64,000 bases of DNA from Planctomycetota bacterium (GTDB lineage: Bacteria; Planctomycetota; Planctomycetia; Gemmatales; Gemmataceae): contig JAKBCS010000004.1 in the NCBI GenBank assembly GCA_021807595.1, positions 17,041-81,040 on the forward strand, given 5' to 3'. The notes under the pieces are model-generated. The model made no database searches, was not told where the DNA came from, and saw only the letters and a list, made by a program, of their open reading frames with translations. Both the position numbers and the translations under genes were made by a program. Positions 18,872 through 28,745 of the stretch are shown in pieces; positions within the stretch are counted from its first letter, which is position 1; the number at the start of each line of letters is the position of its first letter.

Positions 18872-19213
18872 ATGCGTTCGATGTTGCTTTCGTTGATGTT
18901 GGGGCTGGGCACGATCGGCCTGTTCGCGGCGACGCCGACACAAGGACATGCGGAGGAACGGTATGGCCGAGGGTACGGACGAGGGTTCGAGCGCGGTTAT
19001 GCCAATCGCGGCTTCTATCGCCGCGATTGGGACGATCGCCGCTACTTCAATCGCGGCTACTACGGCGGCAATCCCTATGGCGGGTTGGGCGTTCGCAATC
19101 TGTACGCTCCGGGCGTTTACGGCGGTGCCTATGCCCCCTATACGCCGTGGAACGGCGGCTACGGTCTGACACCTTATCCCAATTACTATTACACGCCTGG
19201 ATTTATCCGCTAA
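18872..19213 (+). CDS. small secreted Gly/Tyr/Arg-rich protein
   Basis: signal peptide MRSMLLSLMLGLGTIGLFAATPTQGHA followed by RGYGRGFERGYANRGFYRR... Confidence 0.65.
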   Translation: MRSMLLSLMLGLGTIGLFAATPTQGHAEERYGRGYGRGFERGYANRGFYRRDWDDRRYFNRGYYGGNPYGGLGVRNLYAPGVYGGAYAPYTPWNGGYGLTPYPNYYYTPGFIR

Positions 19214-19243
19214 GACTTGTGCCGAACCGACCCTACCGCGAAC

Positions 19244-19708
19244 TCACGAGCGAGGTTCTTCCTCGCTCGTTTTCTTTTTTCCTTCCCCACCATCTCCGAA
19301 TGGGTTCGGATTGGCATCGAACCGTTCGAGATCGCGATCCGTCCAGCCGAAGTGATGCGCCAATTCGTGAACGACGGTTTTACGAATCTCGATCAGCAGC
19401 TGTTTTCGATTCGGAAAGGCATCTTCGAGCGGACGTTTATAAATCACCAGGCGATGGGGCATGGCATACACATCCACGGCGTCGCCGCTGAGAGGGGTCG
19501 GCAGAACCAGCGGATCGAACAGCCCCAGCAAGGTCTCCCCCTCGGCGATTTCCTCGGCCGTGAAGCCGACGCGGCGAAGCGTTTTCTCGTCCGGCTCTTC
19601 ATCCACCTCGACCGTCAGATTGTCGAGGTGGGGCAAGAACTCTGGCGGAAGCGAGTACATCACCCCGGCCACGATCCGGCCAAACTGACGGAGGGAGAGA
19701 CGTTTCAT
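19244..19708 (-). CDS. metallopeptidase family protein (zincin-like)
   Basis: VVHELAHHFGWTDRDLERF HExxH motif; COG3824-like small protein; start set at MKRLSLRQFG. Confidence 0.75.
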   Translation of the reverse strand: MKRLSLRQFGRIVAGVMYSLPPEFLPHLDNLTVEVDEEPDEKTLRRVGFTAEEIAEGETLLGLFDPLVLPTPLSGDAVDVYAMPHRLVIYKRPLEDAFPNRKQLLIEIRKTVVHELAHHFGWTDRDLERFDANPNPFGDGGEGKKKTSEEEPRS

Positions 19709-19805
19709 GCCGTCATTTTCACCCGCCCCCGCGCCATTGTCAATCGGGCCGGCGCGACCGACAATGGTTACGGGAACGGGATCGATCTTCCCCTTGAGGT
19801 AGACC

Positions 19806-20795
19806 ATGACCGACAATGTGCAGGAACTCAACCGTAAGGCCCGCGAATGGCGCGCCGGACTCGATCCCCTTTACCGCGAGATCGAGCGGGTGATTGTCGG
19901 TCAACGAACGATGATCGATCGCCTCTTGATCGGCCTGATGACGGGGGGACACATTCTGTTGGAAGGCGTGCCGGGGTTGGCGAAGACATTGGCGGTGCGC
20001 ACGCTGGCGCGCGGGCTGCGCCTCAGTTTCAGCCGCATTCAATTCACCCCCGACCTCCTCCCCGCCGACGTGATCGGCACGCAGATCTACAATCCGCGCA
20101 CCGGCGAATTTACCATAAAAAAAGGTCCAGTATTCGCTAATCTCATCCTCGCCGACGAGATCAACCGCGCTCCGGCCAAGGTGCAAAGCGCCTTGCTCGA
20201 GGCCATGCAAGAAAAGCAAGTCACCATCGGCGACAATAGCTATCTACTCGAGTCGCCATTTCTCGTCATGGCCACGCAAAACCCCATCGAGCAGGAAGGA
20301 ACCTATCCGCTGCCCGAAGCTCAGGTCGATCGCTTCATGCTCAAACTCAAACTGAACTATCCGAGCAAAGAAGAGGAATTGACCATCCTCAATCGCATGT
20401 CCGTGGTCGAACCGAAACTGACCATCGACCCCGTTCTCGATCTCGGCTACCTGTTCGCGCTCCGCGCTGCGCTCGATGAGATCTACCTCGACGACAAGAT
20501 CAAGCGTTACATCGTCGATCTGGTTCACGCCACGCGCAAGCCAGGAGAGTATGGATTGGAGATTGCCTCGCTGATTCAATACGGAGCGAGTCCGCGGGCG
20601 ACGATTTTTCTGGCTCGCGCAGCCAAGGCCATGGCGTTGCTCGACGGTCGAGGCTACGTCACGCCGCAAGACGTGAAGTCGATCGGACACGATGTCTTGC
20701 GCCATCGCGTCAGTGTCACCTACGAAGCCGAGGCCGAAGACATCACCTCCGAGGCACTCTTGCAGCGCATCTTCGATTCGTTGAAAGTACCTTAA
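19806..20795 (+). CDS. MoxR family AAA+ ATPase
   Basis: GGHILLEGVPGLAKTLAVRTLA, FANLILADEINRAPAKVQSALLEAMQE, ATQNPIEQEGTYPLPEAQVDRF. Confidence 0.93.
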   Translation: MTDNVQELNRKAREWRAGLDPLYREIERVIVGQRTMIDRLLIGLMTGGHILLEGVPGLAKTLAVRTLARGLRLSFSRIQFTPDLLPADVIGTQIYNPRTGEFTIKKGPVFANLILADEINRAPAKVQSALLEAMQEKQVTIGDNSYLLESPFLVMATQNPIEQEGTYPLPEAQVDRFMLKLKLNYPSKEEELTILNRMSVVEPKLTIDPVLDLGYLFALRAALDEIYLDDKIKRYIVDLVHATRKPGEYGLEIASLIQYGASPRATIFLARAAKAMALLDGRGYVTPQDVKSIGHDVLRHRVSVTYEAEAEDITSEALLQRIFDSLKVP

Positions 20796-20936
20796 AAGCG
20801 AAGAAGCGAATCGTAAGCACAAGCCCGGAGCGCCGGCGACCGGCTTGTCTCGTGTTGCGTCGAGCTGGTCTGGCATCGAAATCGACGGCAGAGTAAACTT
20901 TTTCAATGCCATCGCCGGAACAACGGGAGGACACGG

Positions 20937-22124
20937 ATGTCCGTCACCATCAACAGCAATGCTCGCCCGCCCGTCGATCCCCACGACGCCTATCTGCGCC
21001 GCGGCTACTTTCCGGAGTTGGACGGACTTCGTGGCGCGTGCGCCCTCTTGGTGGTTACGGCTCACCTCTATCTGCATAAGGAACGATGGACGTGGCTTGC
21101 CGGCGATCGCGGCGTAACCGTCTTCTTCGTCCTCAGCGGCTTTTTGATCACCGCCCTCGCGCTGCGCGAAGAAACGGCGCGCGGCGCGGTCTCGTTGGCC
21201 GGTTTCTATGTACGACGCTGCTGCCGACTCTTTCCGTTGTACTACGCCATTCTCGGCTTCTACAGTGTGTACCTTCTCATTCTCAACCGCGGCTCCTTGG
21301 AGCAACGAAGCGCGTTCGCCGAGGCGCTGCCTTGGGATCTCCTCTACTGTCAAGAGATTCCCTTCTACAAACTCCTCGTCCTCGACCAACGCGATTTGCC
21401 GTTCTTCCAGAGTTGGTCTCTAGGAATTGAAGAAAAATTCTATCTTCTTTGGCCCCTATTGGCGTTCGTCGTCTGGCAGGGGCGAAGGCTTTCGCGCATT
21501 CGCGGCACCGTCGGCTTGGCGGCGACGTGCGCACTCGTCTCGGCGATCCTGTGCCAACAACACGGGACGTTGAAAATGGCGGGGCGATTCGCGCAGAGTT
21601 TTTATCCCATTCTGATCGGCTGCCTGGCCGGCTTTCTGTTGCACGAACCGCGCGGCTATCATCGCCTGCGCCGTCTCGCCTGTCGTTTTCGCGGTCTGCC
21701 GGCGCTGGCTCTGTTCTGCGCCGTCCATTTTGCCGTCCCTTGGATCGAGGGTTGGACGCTCCAGGTTTTCAACATCCTCTATCCTTTGACGGCGACGGGT
21801 TTGTTGATCGTCCTAATCGACGGAGAAGGGCCGGCCTCATGGCTCTTTCGCCGACCTCCCTTGGTGTTCGTGGGGCGGCTTTCCTATGGAGTGTATCTCT
21901 TGCACCTCTTGGCAATGGGCATCACCTATCGCCTTTTGCCGACGCATCTCGCGCATCCCGCCTGGAGCATCGCGGCATTCGCGCTCTGTTCGGGGCTAAG
22001 CATTGGGGGAGCGTGGGTACTCTCTTGGTCTCTGGAGTTACCCTGCATTCGCCTGGGCCGTCGCTGGTCGGCACGACCGATTGCACCCACTCCGCCCGCC
22101 ATCGTGGGCGAACCGGCCGGTTGA
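20937..22124 (+). CDS. acyltransferase 3 family protein
   Basis: YFPELDGLRGACALLVVTAHLYLH..., WSLGIEEKFYLLWPLL. Confidence 0.85.
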   Translation: MSVTINSNARPPVDPHDAYLRRGYFPELDGLRGACALLVVTAHLYLHKERWTWLAGDRGVTVFFVLSGFLITALALREETARGAVSLAGFYVRRCCRLFPLYYAILGFYSVYLLILNRGSLEQRSAFAEALPWDLLYCQEIPFYKLLVLDQRDLPFFQSWSLGIEEKFYLLWPLLAFVVWQGRRLSRIRGTVGLAATCALVSAILCQQHGTLKMAGRFAQSFYPILIGCLAGFLLHEPRGYHRLRRLACRFRGLPALALFCAVHFAVPWIEGWTLQVFNILYPLTATGLLIVLIDGEGPASWLFRRPPLVFVGRLSYGVYLLHLLAMGITYRLLPTHLAHPAWSIAAFALCSGLSIGGAWVLSWSLELPCIRLGRRWSARPIAPTPPAIVGEPAG

Positions 22125-22309
22125 GCGCCCCATTAAAACCGATCCGGGAGAAGAAAAAGACACTTGCATCTCGTTGCTCCAACCTGCACAATAGGGGTTG
22201 AGAATAATGGTCCTGCCTTCCCGACCCTCCTGCCTGCCCCAAGCGATCGATGCCGATCTCCACTTCGATCGGTTCAATCGCGGTTGAATCGAATAGCAAG
22301 GAATCTGCA

Positions 22310-23920
22310 ATGCGGTCCCGCCATCTCACACTCCCGTTGCTTGTCCTCGGTCTGACGTGTTCTTTTGCTCGATCTGCGGAAATCACGCCGTCCGGTCAAA
22401 CCGTGGAACAGGTCGTCGATCGCTACATCGAATCGAGTCTCCAAGAAGCTCATGTCACGCCCGCTCCGCCTGCCGACGATGCCACGATCCTACGCCGTCT
22501 GACGCTCGATCTGGTCGGTCGCATTCCGACCGTGGAGGAGACCCAAGCATTCCTCGCTTCGACCAACCCCAACAAGCGCGTCGAACGGATCGATCGATTG
22601 ATGAACTCTCCCGGCTTCGTAAGGCATCAAGCGACCGAGTTCGATGCCATGCTGATGAACGGAACTAAGGGCAGCGTGCGAGCCTATCTGCTCGTCGCGC
22701 TGTCCGAAAGTCGTTCGTGGGATCGCATCTATCGCGAGTTGATGCTGCCCGATGAGAACGACGCCAAGCTCAAGCCCGCTGGGGAGTTTCTGCGCCAGCG
22801 CGTCCGCGATCTCGACAAACTGACCGCCGAGGTCAGTTGCCTCTTCTTCGGCGTCAACGTCAGCTGTGCGCGGTGCCACGATCATCCCCTGGTGGCCGAC
22901 TGGAAGCAGGATCACTTTTTCGGCATGAAATCGTTTTTCAGCCGCACTTACGAGAGCGGTGGAAAACTCGCCGAGCGCGACACCGGGCTGGTCAAGTTCA
23001 AGACGACCAAAGGGATCGAACGGCAGGCGAAAATGATGTTTCTGACCGGCAAAATCGTGCCGACCGACACGCTTAAGGAGACCCCCGCCGACACCTCCAA
23101 GAAAAAGAGCAAGAAGGAAGGTGAGAAGAAAGCTCCTCCTCCGCCCGCGCCGAAATTCAGCGCCCGCGCCGAATTGGTGAAATTGTCGCTGGAACCGGAG
23201 CAGCGCGACTTCTTTGCTCGATCCATCGTCAACCGCGTTTGGCATCGATTGTTCGGCTACGGACTGGTCATGCCGCTCGATCAGATGCACTCGGAGAACG
23301 CGCCCAGCCATCCGGAACTGCTCGACTGGCTGGCGCGCGACACGGCGGAACACGGCTACGATTTGCGGCGTTTGATTCGCGGTTTGGTGTCGAGCAACGC
23401 CTATGCCCGCGATAGCCGATGGGAGAAGGGCGAGACGCCTCGCGCCGCGTTGTTTGCTGTGGCGCGGGTGCGGCCGTTGGCACCGATGCAGTTGGCCGTC
23501 TCGCTGCGTTTGGCCGTCGCCGATCCCAAGACGTTCCCCGCCTCGCTCACGGCCGACGAGTTCGACAAACGCATGGCAGGGCTGGAATCCAATGCCAGTG
23601 GAATGGAGCGTCTGTTCGAGCAACCCGGCGACGACTTTCAAGTCGGCGTCGGCGAGGCGCTGCTGTTCAGCAACGGGGAGCGCATTCAGAAAGAGTTGTT
23701 GGCCGACGGCGGAGATCGCTTGCTTGGCCGAATGCAACAACTCAAGAACGATGAAGCCATCGATCTAGCGGTGCGGACGATCTTATCGCGCCCGCCGCGC
23801 GCGGAAGAAAAGAAGCTACTCGGAGACTATTTGCAGCAATGCGCCGCCAAACCCAAGGACGCACGGCAACAGATCGTGTGGGCGCTGCTGACGAGCGCGG
23901 AGTTTCGATTCAATTATTGA
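22310..23920 (+). CDS. DUF1549 domain-containing protein
   Basis: LRRLTLDLVGRIPTVEETQAFLAS, CARCHDHPL motif, FARSIVNRVWHRLFGYGLV. Confidence 0.85.
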   Translation: MRSRHLTLPLLVLGLTCSFARSAEITPSGQTVEQVVDRYIESSLQEAHVTPAPPADDATILRRLTLDLVGRIPTVEETQAFLASTNPNKRVERIDRLMNSPGFVRHQATEFDAMLMNGTKGSVRAYLLVALSESRSWDRIYRELMLPDENDAKLKPAGEFLRQRVRDLDKLTAEVSCLFFGVNVSCARCHDHPLVADWKQDHFFGMKSFFSRTYESGGKLAERDTGLVKFKTTKGIERQAKMMFLTGKIVPTDTLKETPADTSKKKSKKEGEKKAPPPPAPKFSARAELVKLSLEPEQRDFFARSIVNRVWHRLFGYGLVMPLDQMHSENAPSHPELLDWLARDTAEHGYDLRRLIRGLVSSNAYARDSRWEKGETPRAALFAVARVRPLAPMQLAVSLRLAVADPKTFPASLTADEFDKRMAGLESNASGMERLFEQPGDDFQVGVGEALLFSNGERIQKELLADGGDRLLGRMQQLKNDEAIDLAVRTILSRPPRAEEKKLLGDYLQQCAAKPKDARQQIVWALLTSAEFRFNY

Positions 23921-23939
23921 TGGAAACAGGAGCCATCCG

Positions 23940-25250
23940 ATGTCCCACCTTCGCCGTTCGCATTTTTGTGGTTCGCCGATGCACGCGCTGGATCGCCGCG
24001 GATTTCTTGGCCTCGCCGCCGGAGCCGCCGCCTTCGCCGCCGACATGACGCAGTTAAACGTCTTGCAGCATCCCTTGCTTGCCGGCGAGATGAAGAAGCA
24101 ACAGAAGCGTTGCATTCTTCTCTGGTTGGCGGGAGGAGCATCGCAGCTAGAAACTTGGGATCCCAAGCCTGGAGCGCCGACGGGCGGTCCGTTCCGCGCC
24201 ATTCCCACCTCGGTACCGGGCATCCACATCTCCGAGTTGATGCCCGAAATGGCCAAGCGGATGAAGCACACCTGCATCGTGCGTTCGCTGAATACGCGCA
24301 ACGGCGATCACGGCGGAGCGGCCCAGTTGATGATGCGCGGCCGGCGCGACGAGGCCAATTTGAAATACCCCGATCTCGGCGCGGTCCTGGCGCGCGAGTT
24401 GGGACAAGCCGACAGTCAGGTACCGGACTATGTCTCGTTCTATTTCGCCACGGAAGGGCGCGGCTCCGCTCCCGGTTCGGCGGGATTCCTCGGTTCGCGC
24501 TATGCGCCGATGGAACTGTACACCAGTATGATCCCCGAGAACATCCGCCGACTCGACGGCATCGACGACCTCGATCACAAGCGACGCGGCGAGTTGCGCG
24601 AGTCGTTGAGCAAACAGTTCGCCAAGGGGCGCGCTTCGTCCAGCCTCGGAAGTCACGGCGAGGCGTATCAGCGGGTGCGCGGCTTGATGGCCAGTGAAAA
24701 GCTGTTCGATGTGTCGCGGGAACCTCAGAAAATCCGCGAGAAATATGGCCCGACGCTGTTCGGCGAGCAGGCGTTGGCCGCGCGGCGCTTGATCGAAGCC
24801 GGCGTGCCTTTCGTCCGCGTGGGCCGCGCTTGGTGGGACAGCCACGGCGAAAACTTTGAGACGCATCGGGAGTTGGTTCCCGAACTGGATCACGTCATGT
24901 CCGCCTTGCTCGACGATCTGGAGCAGCGCGGCTTGCTCGAACACACGTTGGTGATCACGTTGTCCGAGTTTGGCCGCACGCCGGGTATCAATGCCAGTCT
25001 GGGACGCGATCACTTCGCCTCGGCTTGGAGCGCTACCTTGTCCGGTTGCGGCATTCAGGGCGGCAGCGTCTATGGCAAAACCGACGCCAAGGGCGAGCGC
25101 GTTGCGGACGGCGAAGTGGGCGCGGCCGAACTGTTCGCCACCATTTATCGCGCCCTCGGCATCAACCACCAGAAAAACTACCACGTCGGCTCTCGTCCCG
25201 TGCCGTTGACCGAGCCGGGGACCAAGCCGATCAAAGCGCTGTTGGCCTGA
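23940..25250 (+). CDS. DUF1501 domain-containing protein
   Basis: DRRGFLGLAAGAAAFA Tat-like signal, CILLWLAGGASQLETWDPKPGAPTGGPFR, VITLSEFGRTPGIN. Confidence 0.88.
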   Translation: MSHLRRSHFCGSPMHALDRRGFLGLAAGAAAFAADMTQLNVLQHPLLAGEMKKQQKRCILLWLAGGASQLETWDPKPGAPTGGPFRAIPTSVPGIHISELMPEMAKRMKHTCIVRSLNTRNGDHGGAAQLMMRGRRDEANLKYPDLGAVLARELGQADSQVPDYVSFYFATEGRGSAPGSAGFLGSRYAPMELYTSMIPENIRRLDGIDDLDHKRRGELRESLSKQFAKGRASSSLGSHGEAYQRVRGLMASEKLFDVSREPQKIREKYGPTLFGEQALAARRLIEAGVPFVRVGRAWWDSHGENFETHRELVPELDHVMSALLDDLEQRGLLEHTLVITLSEFGRTPGINASLGRDHFASAWSATLSGCGIQGGSVYGKTDAKGERVADGEVGAAELFATIYRALGINHQKNYHVGSRPVPLTEPGTKPIKALLA

Positions 25251-25289
25251 TCCTTGACGCGCTCCGCTCACCGTATGAGGAAACTCGAC

Positions 25290-26270
25290 ATGAAAACGAT
25301 CAAAGAGATTTCGAGTAACGGATTCGCTTTCGCGCTGGCTCGCGTCCCCGGAAGCCCGCGCGTCCTATTCGGCGGTGCGGACTTCAAGGTGTACGATGTC
25401 GATTTCTCGGCGGCCAAACCGGAGGCCAAGGCGCTGGGAGAACACAAAAGCTACGTCACGGGCTTGGCGCTCTCCGGTAAAATCGCCGTCTCCGGTAGCT
25501 ACGACGGCCGACTCCTGTGGTGGGACATTGACGCACGCAAACAAATTCGCGCCGCCGATGCCCATGCCAAGTGGATACGCAAAGTCGCCGTCTCGCCCGA
25601 TGGCAAGACGATTGCCAGCGTCGCCGACGACATGGTGTGTCGGCTGTGGAAGGTCGCCGACGGCAAACTGTTGCACGAGTTGCGCGGCCACGAGGAAAAA
25701 ACACCGCATCATTATCCCTCAATGCTCTTCGCCTGCGCCTTCTCGCCGGACGGTCGCTTCGCGGCCACGGCGGACAAAGTCGGGCACATCGTCGTATGGG
25801 ATACCGTCGGCGGCAAACCCGTCAAAACACTCGAAGCGCCCGGCATGTACACCTGGGATCCGGTGCAGCGCAAACACTCCATCGGCGGCATCCGCGCGCT
25901 GGCTTTCTCGCCGGACGGTAAATATGTCGCAGTCGGCGGCATCGGCAAAATCGGCAACATCGACCACCTCGACGGCAAGGCCCGCATCGAGATTTTCGAC
26001 TGGAACAAGGGCGAGAAAACGATCGAGTTCGAAGACGACAAGTTCAAAGGTCTGATCGAACACCTAGCATTTCATCCTAAGGGCGAATGGCTGCTCGGTG
26101 GCGGCGGCGCGAACGACGGCTTCTTCCTCTTTTTCGATCTGAAGTCGAAGAAGGCGACCCGACACGAGAAAGCGGCCATGCACGTCCGCGCTTTCGTCCT
26201 CGACGAGAAAGTCGAGACGATCTATGCGGCGGGGCATGGAAAGATCCAGATTTTGGATGTGAAGAGTTAA
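25290..26270 (+). CDS. WD40 repeat protein
   Basis: repeated blades: KIAVSGSYDGRLLWWDI, VAVSPDGKTIASVADDMVCRLWKV, CAFSPDGRFAATADKVGHIVVWD. Confidence 0.85.
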   Translation: MKTIKEISSNGFAFALARVPGSPRVLFGGADFKVYDVDFSAAKPEAKALGEHKSYVTGLALSGKIAVSGSYDGRLLWWDIDARKQIRAADAHAKWIRKVAVSPDGKTIASVADDMVCRLWKVADGKLLHELRGHEEKTPHHYPSMLFACAFSPDGRFAATADKVGHIVVWDTVGGKPVKTLEAPGMYTWDPVQRKHSIGGIRALAFSPDGKYVAVGGIGKIGNIDHLDGKARIEIFDWNKGEKTIEFEDDKFKGLIEHLAFHPKGEWLLGGGGANDGFFLFFDLKSKKATRHEKAAMHVRAFVLDEKVETIYAAGHGKIQILDVKS

Positions 26271-26282
26271 TCGGAGACTCAG

Positions 26283-26345
26283 CGCTTAGCCGAGAGCCGC
26301 AGGCGAGTGGGGATTATTCACGCTCGCTTGCGGCTCGCGGCCAAT
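26283..26345. repeat. diverged palindrome in convergent intergenic region
   Basis: TTAGCCGAGAGCCGCAGGCGAG...CGCTCGCTTGCGGCTCGCGGCCA imperfect inverted repeat; resembles family A. Confidence 0.45.
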
Positions 26346-26386
26346 CATGAAGTCAAGCTGCAATGATTCTTTGGTGCGATCGGGAA

Positions 26387-27436
26387 TCATACGCGGCGCA
26401 GCAGCGTCACGCGGCCGGTCTGAACCCATTCGACCACGAAAATGTTGCCGTCGCGGTCGAAGCAGGCGTCGTGGGGATGCACGAATTTGCCCGGCAGCCA
26501 TTCGTCCGGCTTGCCGCGCACCTTGAATCCATCCAGGACTTTCTTGCGCCAATCCGCATCGTCGCCGAGATGCACAATCGGCTTGTTGTCCTTATCGAAT
26601 AGCGAGACGCGCGCATGGAGGTCGGGCACCAAAAGCACATCGTCGCGGATGTCGAAATGCGCGGGGAACAGCACGTCTTTGACCATTTCAATGTATTTGC
26701 CGTCGAGGGTGAAGTATTGCAGGCGAGCGTTGGCGCGATCGGCGACGACCAGAGACGGCGTGCGGCCTTTGCGATCGTCGAGCCAGAGTCCGTGCGGCGT
26801 TCGCATCTTGCCCGGCTCCGTTCCCGATCCGCCCCAGGTGCGGACCCATTTGGCGTCCTTGTCGTATTGATGGATGTAGTTCGAGCCGTAGCCGTCGCCG
26901 ACGTAGAATCCGCCATCCGGAGCGAACGCCACGTTGGTGGGCCGATATTGATTGACTCGCTTGTAGACCCCGGCCTCGACGGGATAGCACAACTTCCACA
27001 CTTCTTCGCCTTTGAGAGTCGTCTTAATAACGAGTCGATGTTCGATGTCGCACAGATAGAGAAACTGTTCGCTTCCCTCTTTGCGGATGTCGATGCCGTG
27101 GCCGCCGGGATAGTAGCCTTTGCCGAACGACCGGACGTATTTGCCTTTGGGATCGAACACGACGATGGTATCCATCGCCGCACGATTGAGTCCCTGATGC
27201 TTGATATAGATGAATCCCTCGTCGTCGACGGTGACGCCGTGCGTCGTTTCCCAGCGAATCTGGCGCGGCAATTCGCCCCAGTTGTGAATGCACTCGTAGC
27301 GATACTCGCCCTTGCCGATAATCGGATTCTTCGTCCCGCTTTTGTCTTCCGCACCGAGAATGGCCGGACCCGCACCAGCAGCCAAAGCCGCGGCGCTGGC
27401 CGCCGTCGATTGTTTGAGAAAGTCGCGTCGTCTCAT
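26387..27436 (-). CDS. Tat-exported NHL-repeat/beta-propeller protein
   Basis: MRRRDFLKQSTAASAAALAAGAG Tat signal; repeated GFYVGDGYGSNYIHQYDKDAKWVRTWGGSG-type NHL blades. Confidence 0.75.
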   Translation of the reverse strand: MRRRDFLKQSTAASAAALAAGAGPAILGAEDKSGTKNPIIGKGEYRYECIHNWGELPRQIRWETTHGVTVDDEGFIYIKHQGLNRAAMDTIVVFDPKGKYVRSFGKGYYPGGHGIDIRKEGSEQFLYLCDIEHRLVIKTTLKGEEVWKLCYPVEAGVYKRVNQYRPTNVAFAPDGGFYVGDGYGSNYIHQYDKDAKWVRTWGGSGTEPGKMRTPHGLWLDDRKGRTPSLVVADRANARLQYFTLDGKYIEMVKDVLFPAHFDIRDDVLLVPDLHARVSLFDKDNKPIVHLGDDADWRKKVLDGFKVRGKPDEWLPGKFVHPHDACFDRDGNIFVVEWVQTGRVTLLRRV

Positions 27437-27518
27437 GGGAGATACTCCGTGGGTAGGTATTTATGGGGATCTCTGCCCACTCTACACTGCTTCGGTGGAT
27501 TCGGCAATGTCTGGGTCG

Positions 27519-27558
27519 GAGCCGGAAGCGCTTCTTCCGTCGCTAACGCTTCCGGCTC
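27519..27558. repeat. interspersed palindrome family B
   Basis: GAGCCGGAAGCG...CGCTTCCGGCTC. Confidence 0.65.
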
Positions 27559-27636
27559 TGTGAGATCGACTGCTTGCGGGGAATGAGGCCACAAGATACA
27601 GTGCGTGGAGTGGCCCACGAAATGAGGGAGTCGGCT

Positions 27637-28044
27637 ATGGCTCAAGATGCTTACGAACAGCTATTGGAAGTGGTGCGGATCGAGCAGACGACGGTAGTGC
27701 GGTTCAAAAGGCGCACGGTCTTGGAACCGGCTTCCATTCGAGCGGTCGGTGAAAAGCTGATGCATTTGGTGGGAGAACAACCTCGACGAACGATACTCGT
27801 CAACTTCCACGGCGTCGAAAGCCTGACCAGCGCGATGATCGGCGAGTTGGCCGCGATGCATCGAGGGTTGATCGGCAGCGGAGGAAGGATGGCGTTTTGC
27901 TGCGTTGAGCCGTTTCTCATGCAGGTGTTTAAAGTCGTGAAAATCCCCGAACGTATCGCCATTTACAACGATGAGACGACGGCTCTGCAAATGCTTGCTA
28001 TCGCCGAGGCCCAGAGCGACGACGCATCGGGCAAAACGCAATGA
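27637..28044 (+). CDS. STAS domain protein (anti-sigma factor antagonist-like)
   Basis: ILVNFHGVESLTSAMIGELAAMHRGLIGSGGRMAFCCVEPFLMQVFKVVKI. Confidence 0.75.
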   Translation: MAQDAYEQLLEVVRIEQTTVVRFKRRTVLEPASIRAVGEKLMHLVGEQPRRTILVNFHGVESLTSAMIGELAAMHRGLIGSGGRMAFCCVEPFLMQVFKVVKIPERIAIYNDETTALQMLAIAEAQSDDASGKTQ

Positions 28045-28071
28045 CCGAGAGTGCGTTCTGCCCGATCGAAT

Positions 28072-28389
28072 CTATGGCTTCTTCGAGTCTGCCGAACGAC
28101 GGCGGAAATGGATGCGAGAGATCTCCTTGCTTTCGTTCGTGGTAGTCTCCAGCAGGATGATGGTCGCCGACTTGGGAATCCGCTCGTAGGAAGTGGGTCG
28201 GCCATCGAGCAGCACTTCGGTCGCCTTGGTGATGCGAAAAGTATCGAGATCGCCTGCCGCCGGCAGGGAACGAACCGACCTCAAGGGGATATTCTTCTCG
28301 GTCGAAAGAGCCTGTTTGTGATTCACGGAAGCGGTTGCCGACGAGATACCGGCGAGAGTGAGGAGAAGACCCAAGGCACAGCGAAGCAT
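28072..28389 (-). CDS. small secreted hypothetical protein
   Basis: MLRCALGLLLTLAGISSATAS signal peptide, no family recognised. Confidence 0.5.
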   Translation of the reverse strand: MLRCALGLLLTLAGISSATASVNHKQALSTEKNIPLRSVRSLPAAGDLDTFRITKATEVLLDGRPTSYERIPKSATIILLETTTNESKEISRIHFRRRSADSKKP

Positions 28390-28745
28390 GGAAAACTCCG
28401 TGACAGCGAGGGTGGAGAGTCGTACATCCCACAACAGTAAGTGGGCGAGGAACCCTCGAACTTAAGGCAAGGTTCGTGCCGTAAGGATCTCATCCCTTAA
28501 GAATGCCGTAACCGTTTAGAATTTATGGAGATAACCGATTCATCCTCGGCAAATCGGTAGCTTGCGCCCTGGCTTGTTGCACACAAAGCAGGCGTTTCGT
28601 GCCCAAAAAAGGAAAGAAACATCCGCTGAGGATACCCGCACTATTCGAGTACCGGTTTTGTCGTTCGTCGGTGGTGCCGCCTTGTATACTTGAAGCATGG
28701 GCGAAGGGCGAAACGGCCGCTGTCCGAGACGATGAGACCCCGTCG

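Noticed and set aside
22310-26270. DUF1549-DUF1501-WD40 gene trio as a novel system
   Set aside because: This arrangement is common in planctomycete genomes and already recognised as a family set.
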